From NCBI RefSeq assembly GCF_020423045.1, contig NZ_CP081943.1:2604001-2668000 (forward strand): a stretch of DNA of 64,000 nt, given 5' to 3'. The translations under genes and the position numbers were made by a program. The notes beneath the pieces are model-generated. The model had not been told where the DNA came from. It saw nothing but the letters and a program-made list of their open reading frames with translations, and made no database searches. The DNA is from Pseudomonas sp. MM213. Lineage in GTDB: Bacteria; Pseudomonadota; Gammaproteobacteria; Pseudomonadales; Pseudomonadaceae. Positions 27,258 through 36,243 of the stretch are shown here, piece after piece; the first letter of the stretch is position 1; each line of letters begins with the position of its first letter.

Positions 27258-28613
27258 ATGGCAATGACAAAACCTCGTTCGAAAAAGGCTCTTTTCATTG
27301 GCCTGCCCCTGGCGCTGGCCATCGCTGGCGCGGCAGGGTTTGCGGCCTGGGATTACTGGCTCAACGACAACCCCGGCTACCCGGTCGCGGTGATGAAACA
27401 GGCCGATGAACTGCAAGAACGCATCCTCTCGTTCGACAGCCACATCACCGTGCCCATGGATTTCGGCACCGCCGAAAACGAGGCCGACAAGGACGGCAGC
27501 GGCCAGTTCGACCTGGTCAAGACAGCGCGTGGTCGCCTGTCCGGCGCGGCGCTGACCATTTTCGGCTGGCCCGAAATCTGGAACGGCGACAACGCCCCGC
27601 ACCGCCCGACCGCCGGGTTCATCGACGAAGCCCGTCACGAGCAGGAGACCCGCTACAAAATCATCACCACCCTGGTGCGCGACTTCCCCAATCAGGTGGC
27701 CATTGCCTACACCCCGGACGATTTCCGACGCCTGCACGGCGAAGGCAAGTTCGCCGTGTTCATCAGCATGCTCAACGCCTACCCGCTGGGCAACGACGTC
27801 AACGCCCTGGATAAGTGGGCCGCGCGCGGAATGCGCATGTTCGGTTTCAGTTACGTGGGCAACAACGCCTGGGCCGATTCGTCCCGGCCGCTGCCGTTTT
27901 TCAATGATTCCCGTGATGCGCTGGGCGGCCTGTCAGAGCTGGGCAAACAAGCGGTGCATCGCCTGAACGACCTCGGGGTCATCATCGATGTGTCGCAAAT
28001 GTCGACCAAAGCGCTTGAGCAAGTCAGCCAATTGAGCCGCGCACCGATGGTCGCCTCGCACTCGGCGCCACGGGCGCTGGTGGACATCCCGCGCAACCTC
28101 AGCGACAGCGAAATGCAGCTGATCAAGAACAGCGGCGGCGTGGTGCAGATCGTCGGCTTCCCGACCTACATCAAGCCGCTGAGCCAGGGCACCCAGGACA
28201 AACTCAACGCCCTGCGTGCGCGTTTCGACCTGCAACCGCTGCAAGGCCTGGAGATGGCGCTGATGCCGGGCGACCCGGTGATCACCGTGTGGTCGGAACA
28301 GCGTTTCGGCGAATACGCCAGTCAGCTCTACGGCATTGTCGATGAAGAACCCAAGGCCACCCTCAAGGATTACGGCGACGCCATCGACTACGCCGTGAAA
28401 AAAATCGGCATCGATCACGTCGGCATCAGCTCCGACTTCAACGACGGTGGCGGCCTGAACGGCTGGAAAGACGTCAGCGAGGCACGCAACGTGACCGCCG
28501 AACTGATCAGCCGCGGTTACAGCGAGGCCGACATCGCCAAGCTCTGGGGCGGCAATTTCCTGCGCGTCTGGGATCAGGTGCAGAAGTCCTCCAGGCCCGT
28601 CGCCAAACACTGA
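27258..28613 (+). CDS. pvdM: Periplasmic dipeptidase-family protein PvdM
   Basis: A 451-aa membrane-dipeptidase (renal dipeptidase) family protein with an N-terminal hydrophobic signal or anchor (ALFIGLPLALAIAGAAGFAAW). The usual zinc-ligand HxD near the N-terminus reads FDSHITVP, so the Asp is replaced by Thr; the later VASHSAPRALVDIPRNL and VGISSDFNDGG motifs are conserved. PvdM is required for pyoverdine maturation in the periplasm together with PvdP; its precise reaction is not settled. First gene of pvdMNO, with 28 nt to pvdN. Confidence 0.93.
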   Translation: MAMTKPRSKKALFIGLPLALAIAGAAGFAAWDYWLNDNPGYPVAVMKQADELQERILSFDSHITVPMDFGTAENEADKDGSGQFDLVKTARGRLSGAALTIFGWPEIWNGDNAPHRPTAGFIDEARHEQETRYKIITTLVRDFPNQVAIAYTPDDFRRLHGEGKFAVFISMLNAYPLGNDVNALDKWAARGMRMFGFSYVGNNAWADSSRPLPFFNDSRDALGGLSELGKQAVHRLNDLGVIIDVSQMSTKALEQVSQLSRAPMVASHSAPRALVDIPRNLSDSEMQLIKNSGGVVQIVGFPTYIKPLSQGTQDKLNALRARFDLQPLQGLEMALMPGDPVITVWSEQRFGEYASQLYGIVDEEPKATLKDYGDAIDYAVKKIGIDHVGISSDFNDGGGLNGWKDVSEARNVTAELISRGYSEADIAKLWGGNFLRVWDQVQKSSRPVAKH

Positions 28614-28641
28614 CATTCACTTTGCCAAGCGAACCGAATTC

Positions 28642-29922
28642 ATGACCAACCGTCGTACATTCCTCAAGCAGGCCGGCATTGTCGCGGCCGCCATTCCCCT
28701 GGGTTCCGCGGTCAGCCTGCCGGCAGTGGCCGCCACGCCGGCGCCGCTGCCCAAAGACAAATGGGCGCAGTTTCGCCAGCTGTTCAATCAGGATCCCGAT
28801 TACCTGCATTTCGCCAACTTCCTGGTGACCTCGCACCCTCGTCCCGTGCGCGAAGCCATCGAGATGCACCGCGCCAACCTCGACCGCAACCCCGGCCTGG
28901 CGATGGACTGGCATCGCGGCGAAACCGAACGCCGTGAAGAAGACGTGCGCGTGTGGGCCGGCCGCTACTTGAAAGCCAAGCCTTCGCAGATCGCCCTGAC
29001 CGGCAGCACCACCGAAGGCCTGGCGATGATTTATGCCGGCATTCACGTGCGTCCGGATCAGGAAATCCTGACCAGCGAACATGAGCACTACGCCGCCAAC
29101 AGCGTGTTTGAATTCCGTACGCAAAAGGACGGAACCAAGGTCCGTAAAATCAAATTGTTCGAAGACCCGTACAAGGTCTCGACGAAAGAAATACTGGCCT
29201 CGATTGCCCGCAACATTCGCCCTGAGACTCGCGTGCTCGGCATGACCTGGGTGCACTCCGGCAGCGGTGTGAAGCTGCCCATCGGCGAGATCGGCAAACT
29301 GGTCGCCGAGAAAAACCGCGACCGCCAGGAAAAGGATCGCATCCTTTATGTGGTCGATGGCGTCCACGGTTTCGGCGTGGAAAACCTCGATTTCCCGGAC
29401 ATGCATTGCGACTACTTCATTGCCGGCACCCACAAATGGATGTTCGGCCCACGGGGCACCGGGATCATCTGCGCGCGCTCCGATGACATGAAGGACCTCA
29501 CGCCGACCATCCCGACGTTCTCCGAAGCAACCACGTTTTCGACCGTTATGACCTACGGCGGCTATCACTCGTTTGAACACCGCTGGGCGCTGACCGAAGC
29601 CTTCAAGTTGCATCTGGACCTGGGCAAGGCCGAGGTTCAGGCGCGCATCCATGAAATCAACAGCTACCTGAAAAAGCGCTTGCAGGAGCATCCGTCGGTG
29701 GAGCTCGTCACGCCGTTGTCGCCCGAGTATTCCGCCGGCTTCACGTTCTTCCGGATCAAGAACCGCGACTGCGAAGAAGTCGCCAATTTCCTGATGGACC
29801 AGCGCGTGGTCTGCGATGCCGTCGACCGCGATGTCGGCCCGATCATTCGCCTGTCACCGGGCCTGCTCAACACCGAGGCGCACATCGACCGCGTCATGGC
29901 GCTGTTGGCCAGCAAGCTCTGA
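28642..29922 (+). CDS. pvdN: PLP-dependent periplasmic enzyme PvdN
   Basis: A 426-aa fold-type I PLP enzyme (aminotransferase class V) exported by the Tat route: NRRTFLKQAGIVAAAIPLG at the N-terminus. The PLP site includes VVDGVHGFGV and the Schiff-base Lys in AGTHKWMFGPRGTG. In P. fluorescens, PvdN acts on the glutamate side chain of the pyoverdine chromophore and leads to the succinamide form. It is second in pvdMNO, with 23 nt to pvdO. Confidence 0.95.
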   Translation: MTNRRTFLKQAGIVAAAIPLGSAVSLPAVAATPAPLPKDKWAQFRQLFNQDPDYLHFANFLVTSHPRPVREAIEMHRANLDRNPGLAMDWHRGETERREEDVRVWAGRYLKAKPSQIALTGSTTEGLAMIYAGIHVRPDQEILTSEHEHYAANSVFEFRTQKDGTKVRKIKLFEDPYKVSTKEILASIARNIRPETRVLGMTWVHSGSGVKLPIGEIGKLVAEKNRDRQEKDRILYVVDGVHGFGVENLDFPDMHCDYFIAGTHKWMFGPRGTGIICARSDDMKDLTPTIPTFSEATTFSTVMTYGGYHSFEHRWALTEAFKLHLDLGKAEVQARIHEINSYLKKRLQEHPSVELVTPLSPEYSAGFTFFRIKNRDCEEVANFLMDQRVVCDAVDRDVGPIIRLSPGLLNTEAHIDRVMALLASKL

Positions 29923-29945
29923 AACACCGATTTCCTTTAGCGAGA

Positions 29946-30857
29946 ATGCATATGAAAAACATCCTGCACAGACTCGGGTTGTCACTCCCACAACTCGGGG
30001 CGCTGACAATCCTGGCATTGCTCGGCACCGCGTTGCCCGGCGCCGCCCAGGCCACCACCGCACCGCTGCCGGGCAAGGTGTTCAAGGATTGCCGCAACTG
30101 CCCGGAAATGGTGGTGCTGCCCGCCGGCACCTTCACCATGGGCACGCCGGAGGGTGAAGTCGGTCGCGAACCCGATGAAGGCCCGATGCACGAAGTCACG
30201 TTCGACAAGCCGTTCGCCATGAGCCGTTACCAGATCACCGCCGGCGAATGGGACCAGTACCTGAAAGAAACCGGGATCACCATTCCCGACGGCGACACTC
30301 GCCCCGGCCGCGAGTGCATCAACAGCAAGCCGCGTTATCCACAAAGCCCGCGTCAGCCGGCGGTGTGCATGAACTTTGCCGAGGTCAGCGCGTATGTCGC
30401 GTGGCTGTCGCTCAAGACCGGCCAGCACTACCACATCGTCAGCGAGGCCCAGCGCGAATACGCCGCCCGTGCCGGTTCAACGGGGCCGTTCCCGTTCCCG
30501 TTCGATGAAGGTACCGAGTACAGCATCGCCACCCATGCCAATACTTACGGCCCAACCGACGGCTACAGCTACACCTCCCCGGCCGGCAGCTACCCGCCGA
30601 ACGCCTTCGGCATGTATGACATGCACGGCAACGTCTACGAGTGGATCGCCGACTGCGAACACAGCGATTACGTAGGCGCCCCCACCGACGGCAGCGCCTG
30701 GGTCGAACCCAACTGCGAAGCCTTGCAGATTCGCGGCAATGACTGGGGCGAAGCGCCGGTGTTCTCGCGTTCCGGCAACCGCAACAACATCTACCCGCAA
30801 ACCCGTGGCGACTGGATCGGTTTCCGCGTCGTGCGCGATCTGCCGTCCAAAGGCTGA
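29946..30857 (+). CDS. pvdO: FGE/sulfatase-modifying-factor-family protein PvdO
   Basis: A 303-aa secreted protein with a signal peptide (ending near GAAQATTA) and a formylglycine-generating-enzyme fold: DCPEMVVLPAGTFTMG-like start (NCPEMVVLPAGTFTMGTP), SRYQITAGEWDQYL, CMNFAEVSAYVAWLS, SEAQREYAARAG, and NAFGMYDMHGNVYEWIADC near the end. PvdO completes periplasmic pyoverdine maturation; published work links it to oxidation of dihydropyoverdine. Two start codons are 6 nt apart (29946 and 29952); the second is also plausible. It is last in the operon and followed by a GC-rich hairpin. Confidence 0.93.
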   Translation: MHMKNILHRLGLSLPQLGALTILALLGTALPGAAQATTAPLPGKVFKDCRNCPEMVVLPAGTFTMGTPEGEVGREPDEGPMHEVTFDKPFAMSRYQITAGEWDQYLKETGITIPDGDTRPGRECINSKPRYPQSPRQPAVCMNFAEVSAYVAWLSLKTGQHYHIVSEAQREYAARAGSTGPFPFPFDEGTEYSIATHANTYGPTDGYSYTSPAGSYPPNAFGMYDMHGNVYEWIADCEHSDYVGAPTDGSAWVEPNCEALQIRGNDWGEAPVFSRSGNRNNIYPQTRGDWIGFRVVRDLPSKG

Positions 30858-30869
30858 CACCCCTTCCCC

Positions 30870-30892
30870 CGGCCGCCGCCAGTCGGCGGCCG
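30870..30892 (+). terminator. GC-rich hairpin after pvdO
   Basis: CGGCCGCC and GGCGGCCG form an 8-bp perfect stem with a 7-nt loop, 13 nt after the pvdO stop. There is no T-run, so it is a weak or imperfect terminator. It lies immediately upstream of the pvdE promoter element. Confidence 0.5.
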
Positions 30893-30894
30893 TC

Positions 30895-30918
30895 TAAATT
30901 AAACGCCTGGCCACACGT
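30895..30918 (+). promoter_or_regulatory. PvdS iron-starvation box of pvdE
   Basis: TAAAT (30895-30899, with CTAAAT context), 16 nt, CGT (30916-30918). The pvdE start is 42 nt downstream. Confidence 0.85.
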
Positions 30919-30960
30919 TCTTCTGGGTATCTGCCTCAAGACCCAAGGAACCCTTTCCTC

Positions 30961-32610
30961 ATGACCCAGCCTACGCGCGGTGCAATTCATGAATTGTTCA
31001 CCCTCCTGAAACCGTTCCGGCTGGTGGTCAGCCTATCGATCATTCTGGGCATGGTGGGCGGTCTGAGCGTGACGGTGTTGCTGGCCACGATCAACAATGC
31101 CCTGCATTCGGAAAGCGGCCTGACCCAGGGCGTGGTCGCACTGTTCGGCGGTCTTTGCCTGTTGGCGCTGGCGAGTTCGATTTGCTCGGACATCGGCACC
31201 AACTATGTCGGCCAGCACATCATCGCCAAGCTGCGCAAAGAGCTGGGGGAAAAGGTGCTGTCGGCGCCCATCGAACAGATCGAACGCTATCGCAGCCACC
31301 GACTGATCCCGGTGCTGACCCATGACGTCGACACCATCAGCGACTTCGCGTTTGCCTTCGCGCCGCTGGCCATTTCCCTGACCGTGACCCTCGGCTGCAT
31401 GGGCTACCTGGCCCTGTTGTCGTGGCCGATGTTCCTGATGATGGTGCTGGCGATTGCCATCGGCACCGGCATCCAGTTCTACGCACAGGGCAAGGGCATC
31501 AAGGGCTTCATGGCCGCCCGTGACGCCGAAGACGAATTGCAAAAGCACTACAACGCCATTGCCGGCGGCGCCAAGGAACTGCGCATTCACCGTCCGCGTC
31601 GCCAGCGCATGTTCACCTCGGGCATTCAGGGCACGGCGGATTTCATCTGCAACACTCAGGTGCGCTCGATCAATACCTTCGTGATCGCCAAGACGCTGGG
31701 GTCGATGCTGTTCTTCGTGGTCATCGGCCTCGCACTCGCCCTGCAATCGTTCTGGCCCAGCGCCGACAAGTCGGTGATGAGCGGTTTCGTCCTGGTGCTG
31801 CTGTACATGAAAGGCCCCATCGAGCATCTGGTCGGCACCTTGCCGGTGGTCAGCCGGGCGCGGATTGCCTTCCGCCGCATCGCCGAACTGTCGAGCCGGT
31901 TTTCCTCGCCCGAGCCGCACTTGCTGCTCAACGACACCGGCAAAAAACCGGCTGTGGTCAACAGTCTGCAACTGGACAACGTCAGCTATGCCTTCCCGGC
32001 TGTACCGGGCAGCGAAGCGTTCCGCCTGGGGCCGGTGAACCTGACCATCGAACAAGGCGACATCATTTTCATCGTCGGCGAAAACGGCTGCGGCAAGACC
32101 ACGCTGATCAAGTTGTTGCTGGGGCTTTATGCGCCGCAACAAGGCGCAATCCTGCTCAACGGCGAAGGTGTCGATGCGCAGAACCGTGACGACTATCGCC
32201 AACTGTTCACCACGATTTTTGCCGACTACTACCTGTTCGATGACGTGGTGCAGGGCGATCAGCACATTCCCGAAGACGCCAACAAATACCTGCAACGCCT
32301 GGAAATCGCGCACAAGGTCAGCGTCAAGGACGGCAGTTTCACCACCACCGACCTGTCCACCGGCCAGCGTAAACGCCTGGCACTGGTCAATGCCTGGCTA
32401 GAAGAACGCCCGGTGCTGGTGTTTGACGAATGGGCGGCCGACCAGGACCCGACCTTCCGCCGGATCTTCTACACCGAGCTGCTTCCGGACCTGAAGCGCC
32501 TGGGCAAAACCATCATCGTCATCTCCCACGACGACCGCTATTTCGACATGGCCGATCAGTTGGTGCGCATGGAATCGGGCCGTGTGGTGACGGAGCGGGC
32601 GACCGCCTGA
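30961..32610 (+). CDS. pvdE: Inner-membrane ABC exporter PvdE
   Basis: A 549-aa fusion of a six-helix ABC permease (about 1-310) and an ATPase. Walker A is GENGCGKTT at 373-381, the signature is LSTGQRKRLALVNAW, and Walker B is VLVFDEWAADQDP. It belongs to the cyclic-peptide/SyrD-like exporter group. PvdE moves the acylated ferribactin precursor from cytoplasm to periplasm, where PvdQ, PvdP, PvdM, PvdN and PvdO finish it. The gene has its own iron-starvation box and is followed by fpvA. Confidence 0.96.
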   Translation: MTQPTRGAIHELFTLLKPFRLVVSLSIILGMVGGLSVTVLLATINNALHSESGLTQGVVALFGGLCLLALASSICSDIGTNYVGQHIIAKLRKELGEKVLSAPIEQIERYRSHRLIPVLTHDVDTISDFAFAFAPLAISLTVTLGCMGYLALLSWPMFLMMVLAIAIGTGIQFYAQGKGIKGFMAARDAEDELQKHYNAIAGGAKELRIHRPRRQRMFTSGIQGTADFICNTQVRSINTFVIAKTLGSMLFFVVIGLALALQSFWPSADKSVMSGFVLVLLYMKGPIEHLVGTLPVVSRARIAFRRIAELSSRFSSPEPHLLLNDTGKKPAVVNSLQLDNVSYAFPAVPGSEAFRLGPVNLTIEQGDIIFIVGENGCGKTTLIKLLLGLYAPQQGAILLNGEGVDAQNRDDYRQLFTTIFADYYLFDDVVQGDQHIPEDANKYLQRLEIAHKVSVKDGSFTTTDLSTGQRKRLALVNAWLEERPVLVFDEWAADQDPTFRRIFYTELLPDLKRLGKTIIVISHDDRYFDMADQLVRMESGRVVTERATA

Positions 32611-32680
32611 GCAGCGTTGAATCCATATACCTCGACGATTTTCGGAGTTTGTTTTCCGGTTTCGTCGGGGTGATGCGTCT

Positions 32681-32699
32681 AATAATAATTATCATTAAC
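32681..32699 (+). promoter_or_regulatory. Fur box upstream of fpvA
   Basis: AATAATAATTATCATTAAC matches about 15 of 19 positions of the Fur consensus. It lies 36 nt before the fpvA ATG. No TAAAT-N16-CGT element is seen here, consistent with use of FpvI instead of PvdS. Confidence 0.75.
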
Positions 32700-32735
32700 T
32701 AAAAAAATCTGCACACCTTAGGAGCGATTTGAGCA

Positions 32736-35153
32736 ATGCAAAGCCCTACCCTGTCCCGCGCGCCGTTGGCTCTGGCCATCGCGCCGCAAAAGAAATTCCG
32801 AACAGTCGTACCGGGTGCGTTGCTGACCCTGTTGCTGCTGGGCACCTCTCAGGTCCAGGCCGCGCCGGTGAACGTCAACGTGCCTGCGCAATCGCTGGCC
32901 AGCGCGCTGCAGCAACTGGGTCAACAGACCGACCTGCAGATTCTGTACAGCCAGGACATGGTCAACGGCCTCAAGTCCACGGCGGTTTCCGGCAATCTGG
33001 AGCCGGAACAGGCATTGAATACGTTGCTGCTGGGGAGCGGCATTACGTTTCAACTGACTGGCAACACCGTTTCGCTGATTCCGGTCGCGGGTAACTCCAG
33101 CGCGCTGCAACTGGGCGCGACCGCCATTTCCGGCGTGGCGCCGGGGCCTACCACCGAAGGCACACATTCCTACACCACCGATCAAGTCAGCATCGGCAAG
33201 GGCAACATCAAGCTCAAGGACATCCCGCAGTCAGTGTCCGTCGTCACGCGCCAGCGCATGGACGACCAGAACATGAACAGCCTGCAAGACGCGATGCGCC
33301 AGGTCACCGGCGTCACCATCAAGACGTACAACTCCGGCTCCAGCCTGAACGACGTCTACATGCGCGGTTTCCTCGTCGATCAGGTGCAGGTTGACGGGGT
33401 ATCGCAACCGACCGGCCAGGGCGACATGGGCACCAGCTTCGACCTCGCGATGTACGATCGCGTCGAAGTGTTGCGCGGCCCATCCGGCCTGTATCAAGGC
33501 GCTGGCGAGCCCGGCGGCACCATCAACGTGGTGCGCAAGCGTGCCCTGAACAAATTCGCCCTCGGCGGCGAGCTGGGCGCAGGCTCCTATGACCACTACC
33601 GCTCGATGGTGGACGTCACCGGTCCGTTGAACGATCAAGGCACCGTGCGCGGTCGCTTCATCACCGCTTACGAAAACAACAAATCCTACGTCGACTCTGC
33701 CCAGAACGAACGCCCGATGGTGTACGGTCGCCTGGAATTCGACCTCGCCCCGTCCACCACCCTGTCGGTGGGCGGCGCCTACCAGCAGAACCACTCCACC
33801 CCGGCGTTCGGCTTGCCGGCCTTTGCCGACGGCAAATTGCTGGACGTGCCGCGCTCGACGTTCGTCGATGCCAAGTGGAACACCCTGAACGAGAAAGTCT
33901 GGGAGTCCTTTGCCGAGGTCGATCACGCGCTGGACAACGGTGGTCAGTTCAAGACCACTGTCACCTACCGCGACGCTGAAACGCCACAGCGAAACTTCAC
34001 CTGGGCCGACGGCGCAGTCGATCGTGATACCGGTGACAGCTGGGCCGTGGCATACGACTACTACACCCACATCAAGACCATCGGTGTCGACAGCTTCGTG
34101 ACCACGCCGTTCGAATTCGCCGATCGCAATCACGAGTTCACCGTAGGTGCCGAGTACCAGCACCTGGACAAAGACTTCGAATACGGTGGCGGCGAGTACT
34201 TCCCGATCAACGTCTACAATCCGGGCAGTATCGATATTCCCGAGAACAACTACGAGCGCAACAACGGTAACTGGTCCAAATCCGACCAATACGGCCTCTA
34301 TACCCGCGCCAAGTTCAACGTCACCGACTGGCTCGACGTGGTGGGCGGCAGCCGCGTGAGCTGGTACGAAAGTGACGCGAAGAACTCCAACGCCTTCTTC
34401 AACAGCTTCGGCGAAGCCCACACCAGCATCAACCGCAAGGTCGTGCCTTACGGCGCCATCATCGCCAAGCTGACCCCGGAACTGTCGGCCTACGCCAGCT
34501 ACACCGGCGTGTTCAAGCCACAAAGCGAGCTCGACAGCGACAATACGCCCATCGGACCGCGTAAAGGCAAGCAATATGAAGTCGGCCTCAAGCGCGAGTT
34601 CTACGACGGCCGCCTGAACGCCAGCATCGCGATGTTCCGCATCTACGATGAAAACCGTGCTCAATTCAACGCCGACACCGGTGGAAACGAAGCACAGGGC
34701 AAGGCGCGCAGCCAGGGCTGGGAAACCGAGCTGAGCGGTAACCTGACCGACAACTGGAGCATCGTCACCGGTTATGCCTTCACCACCACCAAATTGTTGA
34801 AATCTGACGACGCGACCGAAGGCAGCACTTTCAGCACCATCACGCCTAAACACAACTTCAACCTGTGGACCAAATACGAATTCGCCGACGGCCCGCTCAA
34901 AGACTTCAGCGTCGGCGGCGGTGTACGTGTGGTCAGCAAGACCTGGTACCAGCGTGAAGTGCGCTTCGAACAAAGCGGCTACGGCATCGCCACCGCGCAG
35001 GTGGGCTACAAGTTCAACGAGAACCTGTCGGCGACACTGACCGGCAACAACCTGTTTGATAAAAAGTACTACGATCGCGTGGATGCTTCGTGGGGGACTA
35101 ACTTCTATGGTGACCCGCGTAATCTGACGTTGACGTTGCGGGCTAATTATTGA
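32736..35153 (+). CDS. fpvA: Ferripyoverdine TonB-dependent receptor
   Basis: An 805-aa receptor with a signal peptide ending near SQVQAAPV, an STN signalling domain at about 45-120 (QSLASALQQLGQQTDLQILYS), a plug (IPQSVSVVTRQRMDDQNMNSL; VYMRGFLVDQVQVDG; EVLRGPSGLYQGAGEPGG) and a beta barrel with aromatic end LTLRANY. It imports ferripyoverdine with TonB energy and signals through an FpvR-type anti-sigma factor to FpvI and PvdS. Its place beside pvdE and near the NRPS genes marks it as the cognate receptor; receptor and peptide type usually co-vary. A strong terminator follows. Confidence 0.95.
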   Translation: MQSPTLSRAPLALAIAPQKKFRTVVPGALLTLLLLGTSQVQAAPVNVNVPAQSLASALQQLGQQTDLQILYSQDMVNGLKSTAVSGNLEPEQALNTLLLGSGITFQLTGNTVSLIPVAGNSSALQLGATAISGVAPGPTTEGTHSYTTDQVSIGKGNIKLKDIPQSVSVVTRQRMDDQNMNSLQDAMRQVTGVTIKTYNSGSSLNDVYMRGFLVDQVQVDGVSQPTGQGDMGTSFDLAMYDRVEVLRGPSGLYQGAGEPGGTINVVRKRALNKFALGGELGAGSYDHYRSMVDVTGPLNDQGTVRGRFITAYENNKSYVDSAQNERPMVYGRLEFDLAPSTTLSVGGAYQQNHSTPAFGLPAFADGKLLDVPRSTFVDAKWNTLNEKVWESFAEVDHALDNGGQFKTTVTYRDAETPQRNFTWADGAVDRDTGDSWAVAYDYYTHIKTIGVDSFVTTPFEFADRNHEFTVGAEYQHLDKDFEYGGGEYFPINVYNPGSIDIPENNYERNNGNWSKSDQYGLYTRAKFNVTDWLDVVGGSRVSWYESDAKNSNAFFNSFGEAHTSINRKVVPYGAIIAKLTPELSAYASYTGVFKPQSELDSDNTPIGPRKGKQYEVGLKREFYDGRLNASIAMFRIYDENRAQFNADTGGNEAQGKARSQGWETELSGNLTDNWSIVTGYAFTTTKLLKSDDATEGSTFSTITPKHNFNLWTKYEFADGPLKDFSVGGGVRVVSKTWYQREVRFEQSGYGIATAQVGYKFNENLSATLTGNNLFDKKYYDRVDASWGTNFYGDPRNLTLTLRANY

Positions 35154-35181
35154 TTGCTAAGTACGTTACATGCTGAACAAT

Positions 35182-35212
35182 ACCGGGCCGCTTGCGGCCC
35201 GGTTTTGTTTTT
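35182..35212 (+). terminator. Rho-independent terminator of fpvA
   Basis: ACCGGGCCGC-TT-GCGGCCCGGT, a near-perfect 10-bp GC stem with a tiny loop, is followed by TTTGTTTTT. It lies 28 nt after the fpvA stop codon. Confidence 0.92.
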
Positions 35213-35251
35213 GGGGGGAATGGAGTTCAGCCCGCGCTTCGCGGTCGCCAC

Positions 35252-35467
35252 TCAACCAGCATCGTGCTTGTTGCGCTTTGACTCAATGAGGGCTCGCATA
35301 TCAGCCATCACCTGATCATGCGGGATATTCGGTCGTGGATCATCGAGCGAAGCTTGCACTTTGGCACGAAACCAAAGGTCGTAACTGGCAGCCTGCTCTT
35401 CGGTTTCGAACCCTGAAACAGTGGGGGAAAGTTCGGCACTGATAGTCTAGTCAGCTCCGGTGCTCAT
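35252..35467 (-). pseudogene. RelB/stability-determinant-like antitoxin remnant with in-frame amber stop
   Basis: The frame ATG (35467) to TGA (35252) spans 72 codons, but codon 7 is TAG (35449-35447). Downstream of the TAG the sequence reads SAELSPTVSGFETEEQAASY, then DLWFRAKVQASL and NIPHDQVMADMRALIESK, the pattern of small antitoxins of RelE/ParE-type toxin systems annotated as stability determinants. No start codon lies in frame between the TAG and the conserved core. No toxin gene follows in the 98 nt before fpvA. It is most likely a decayed solo antitoxin; a non-standard start cannot be excluded. Confidence 0.65.
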
Positions 35468-35547
35468 TTTTCAGCAGCCTAATGGGTATGCGGCTGGTTG
35501 TCCGCCCCTACCAAGCTGGGTGCAGGCCATTCGCTTCAGCACCCGGC

Positions 35548-36243
35548 CTAATAGAAGTCGTAGTAAAGCACCCACTCCCCCGTACTTTTGCTCTTCCAGA
35601 ACATCAGGCTCCCGCAATCCACCACGTTCAGGTTGATTTTCGTGTCGGAGGAAATCTGGAACACAAATTCAAAATCATCACCGAGGTCCACGCCGGACTG
35701 GCAGAACGAGGGGTAGCCGCCAATCTTGTGTTCGTAGGTGTGAGTCACGAGGTCTGAGTAGCTTTCTATCTCGCCCGTCCGCTGAAGGCTGCAAATTTCC
35801 TCTTCAAGGTCCGCCGGTGCGCCACCGCCATCCCACAGTGGAAAGTCCTCTGCGACCCGTTCGGCCAGCAACGGAAAGGGCTTGAGGTATGAACCTGCTA
35901 CCGGCAGCTCTTTGCGGACAAGTACATCGTCAAATCCATACTCCCTGATCAGCCAGTTGTTCCCCATCGGGTCCAGCGCTTCCGGCAAGGGACTGGAAAC
36001 AAACAAGGTAAGGACGCGAACGCCGTCCAGCGCCGGACTGTTAAACGGCAGGCTGGGGAGGTGGAATTGTGCAAAGGGATGCAGTTCAGCTCCGGCGTCG
36101 TTTCTCGGGACGCATTCATCCGGGCGAAACAGGAATACGTTTCCAAGCCAGCTTTCGTCATCCGTATGGGTGGGACGAAATCCGCCGGCGATGAATTTTG
36201 TGGCGGGTCTGGCCAAGCGTCTTTTGATTTCCTGGATGTTCAT
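35548..36243 (-). CDS. DUF1963/YwqG-like protein
   Basis: A 231-aa soluble protein. The pattern of an N-terminal KRRLARPATKFIAGGFRPT, a central PLWDGGGAPADLEEE, and the C-terminal GGYPSFCQSGVDLGDDFEFVFQISSD followed by NVVDCGSLMFW resembles the YwqG/DUF1963 family (KIGGYP and GDGG-like segments, Trp-rich end). Function is unknown; some family members occur as orphan immunity-like genes of polymorphic toxin systems. Codon use and GC appear lower than in the flanking pvd genes. It lies between an antitoxin remnant and a REP array, so it may be acquired cargo. Confidence 0.7.
   Translation of the reverse strand: MNIQEIKRRLARPATKFIAGGFRPTHTDDESWLGNVFLFRPDECVPRNDAGAELHPFAQFHLPSLPFNSPALDGVRVLTLFVSSPLPEALDPMGNNWLIREYGFDDVLVRKELPVAGSYLKPFPLLAERVAEDFPLWDGGGAPADLEEEICSLQRTGEIESYSDLVTHTYEHKIGGYPSFCQSGVDLGDDFEFVFQISSDTKINLNVVDCGSLMFWKSKSTGEWVLYYDFY

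Larger units (their letters stand above)
35154..35547. other. Region between fpvA and the DUF1963-like gene
   Basis: This region holds the fpvA terminator and an interrupted antitoxin-like reading frame on the minus strand (35252-35467). The rest (35468-35547) shows nothing recognisable. Base composition appears less GC-rich than the surrounding pvd genes. Confidence 0.6.
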
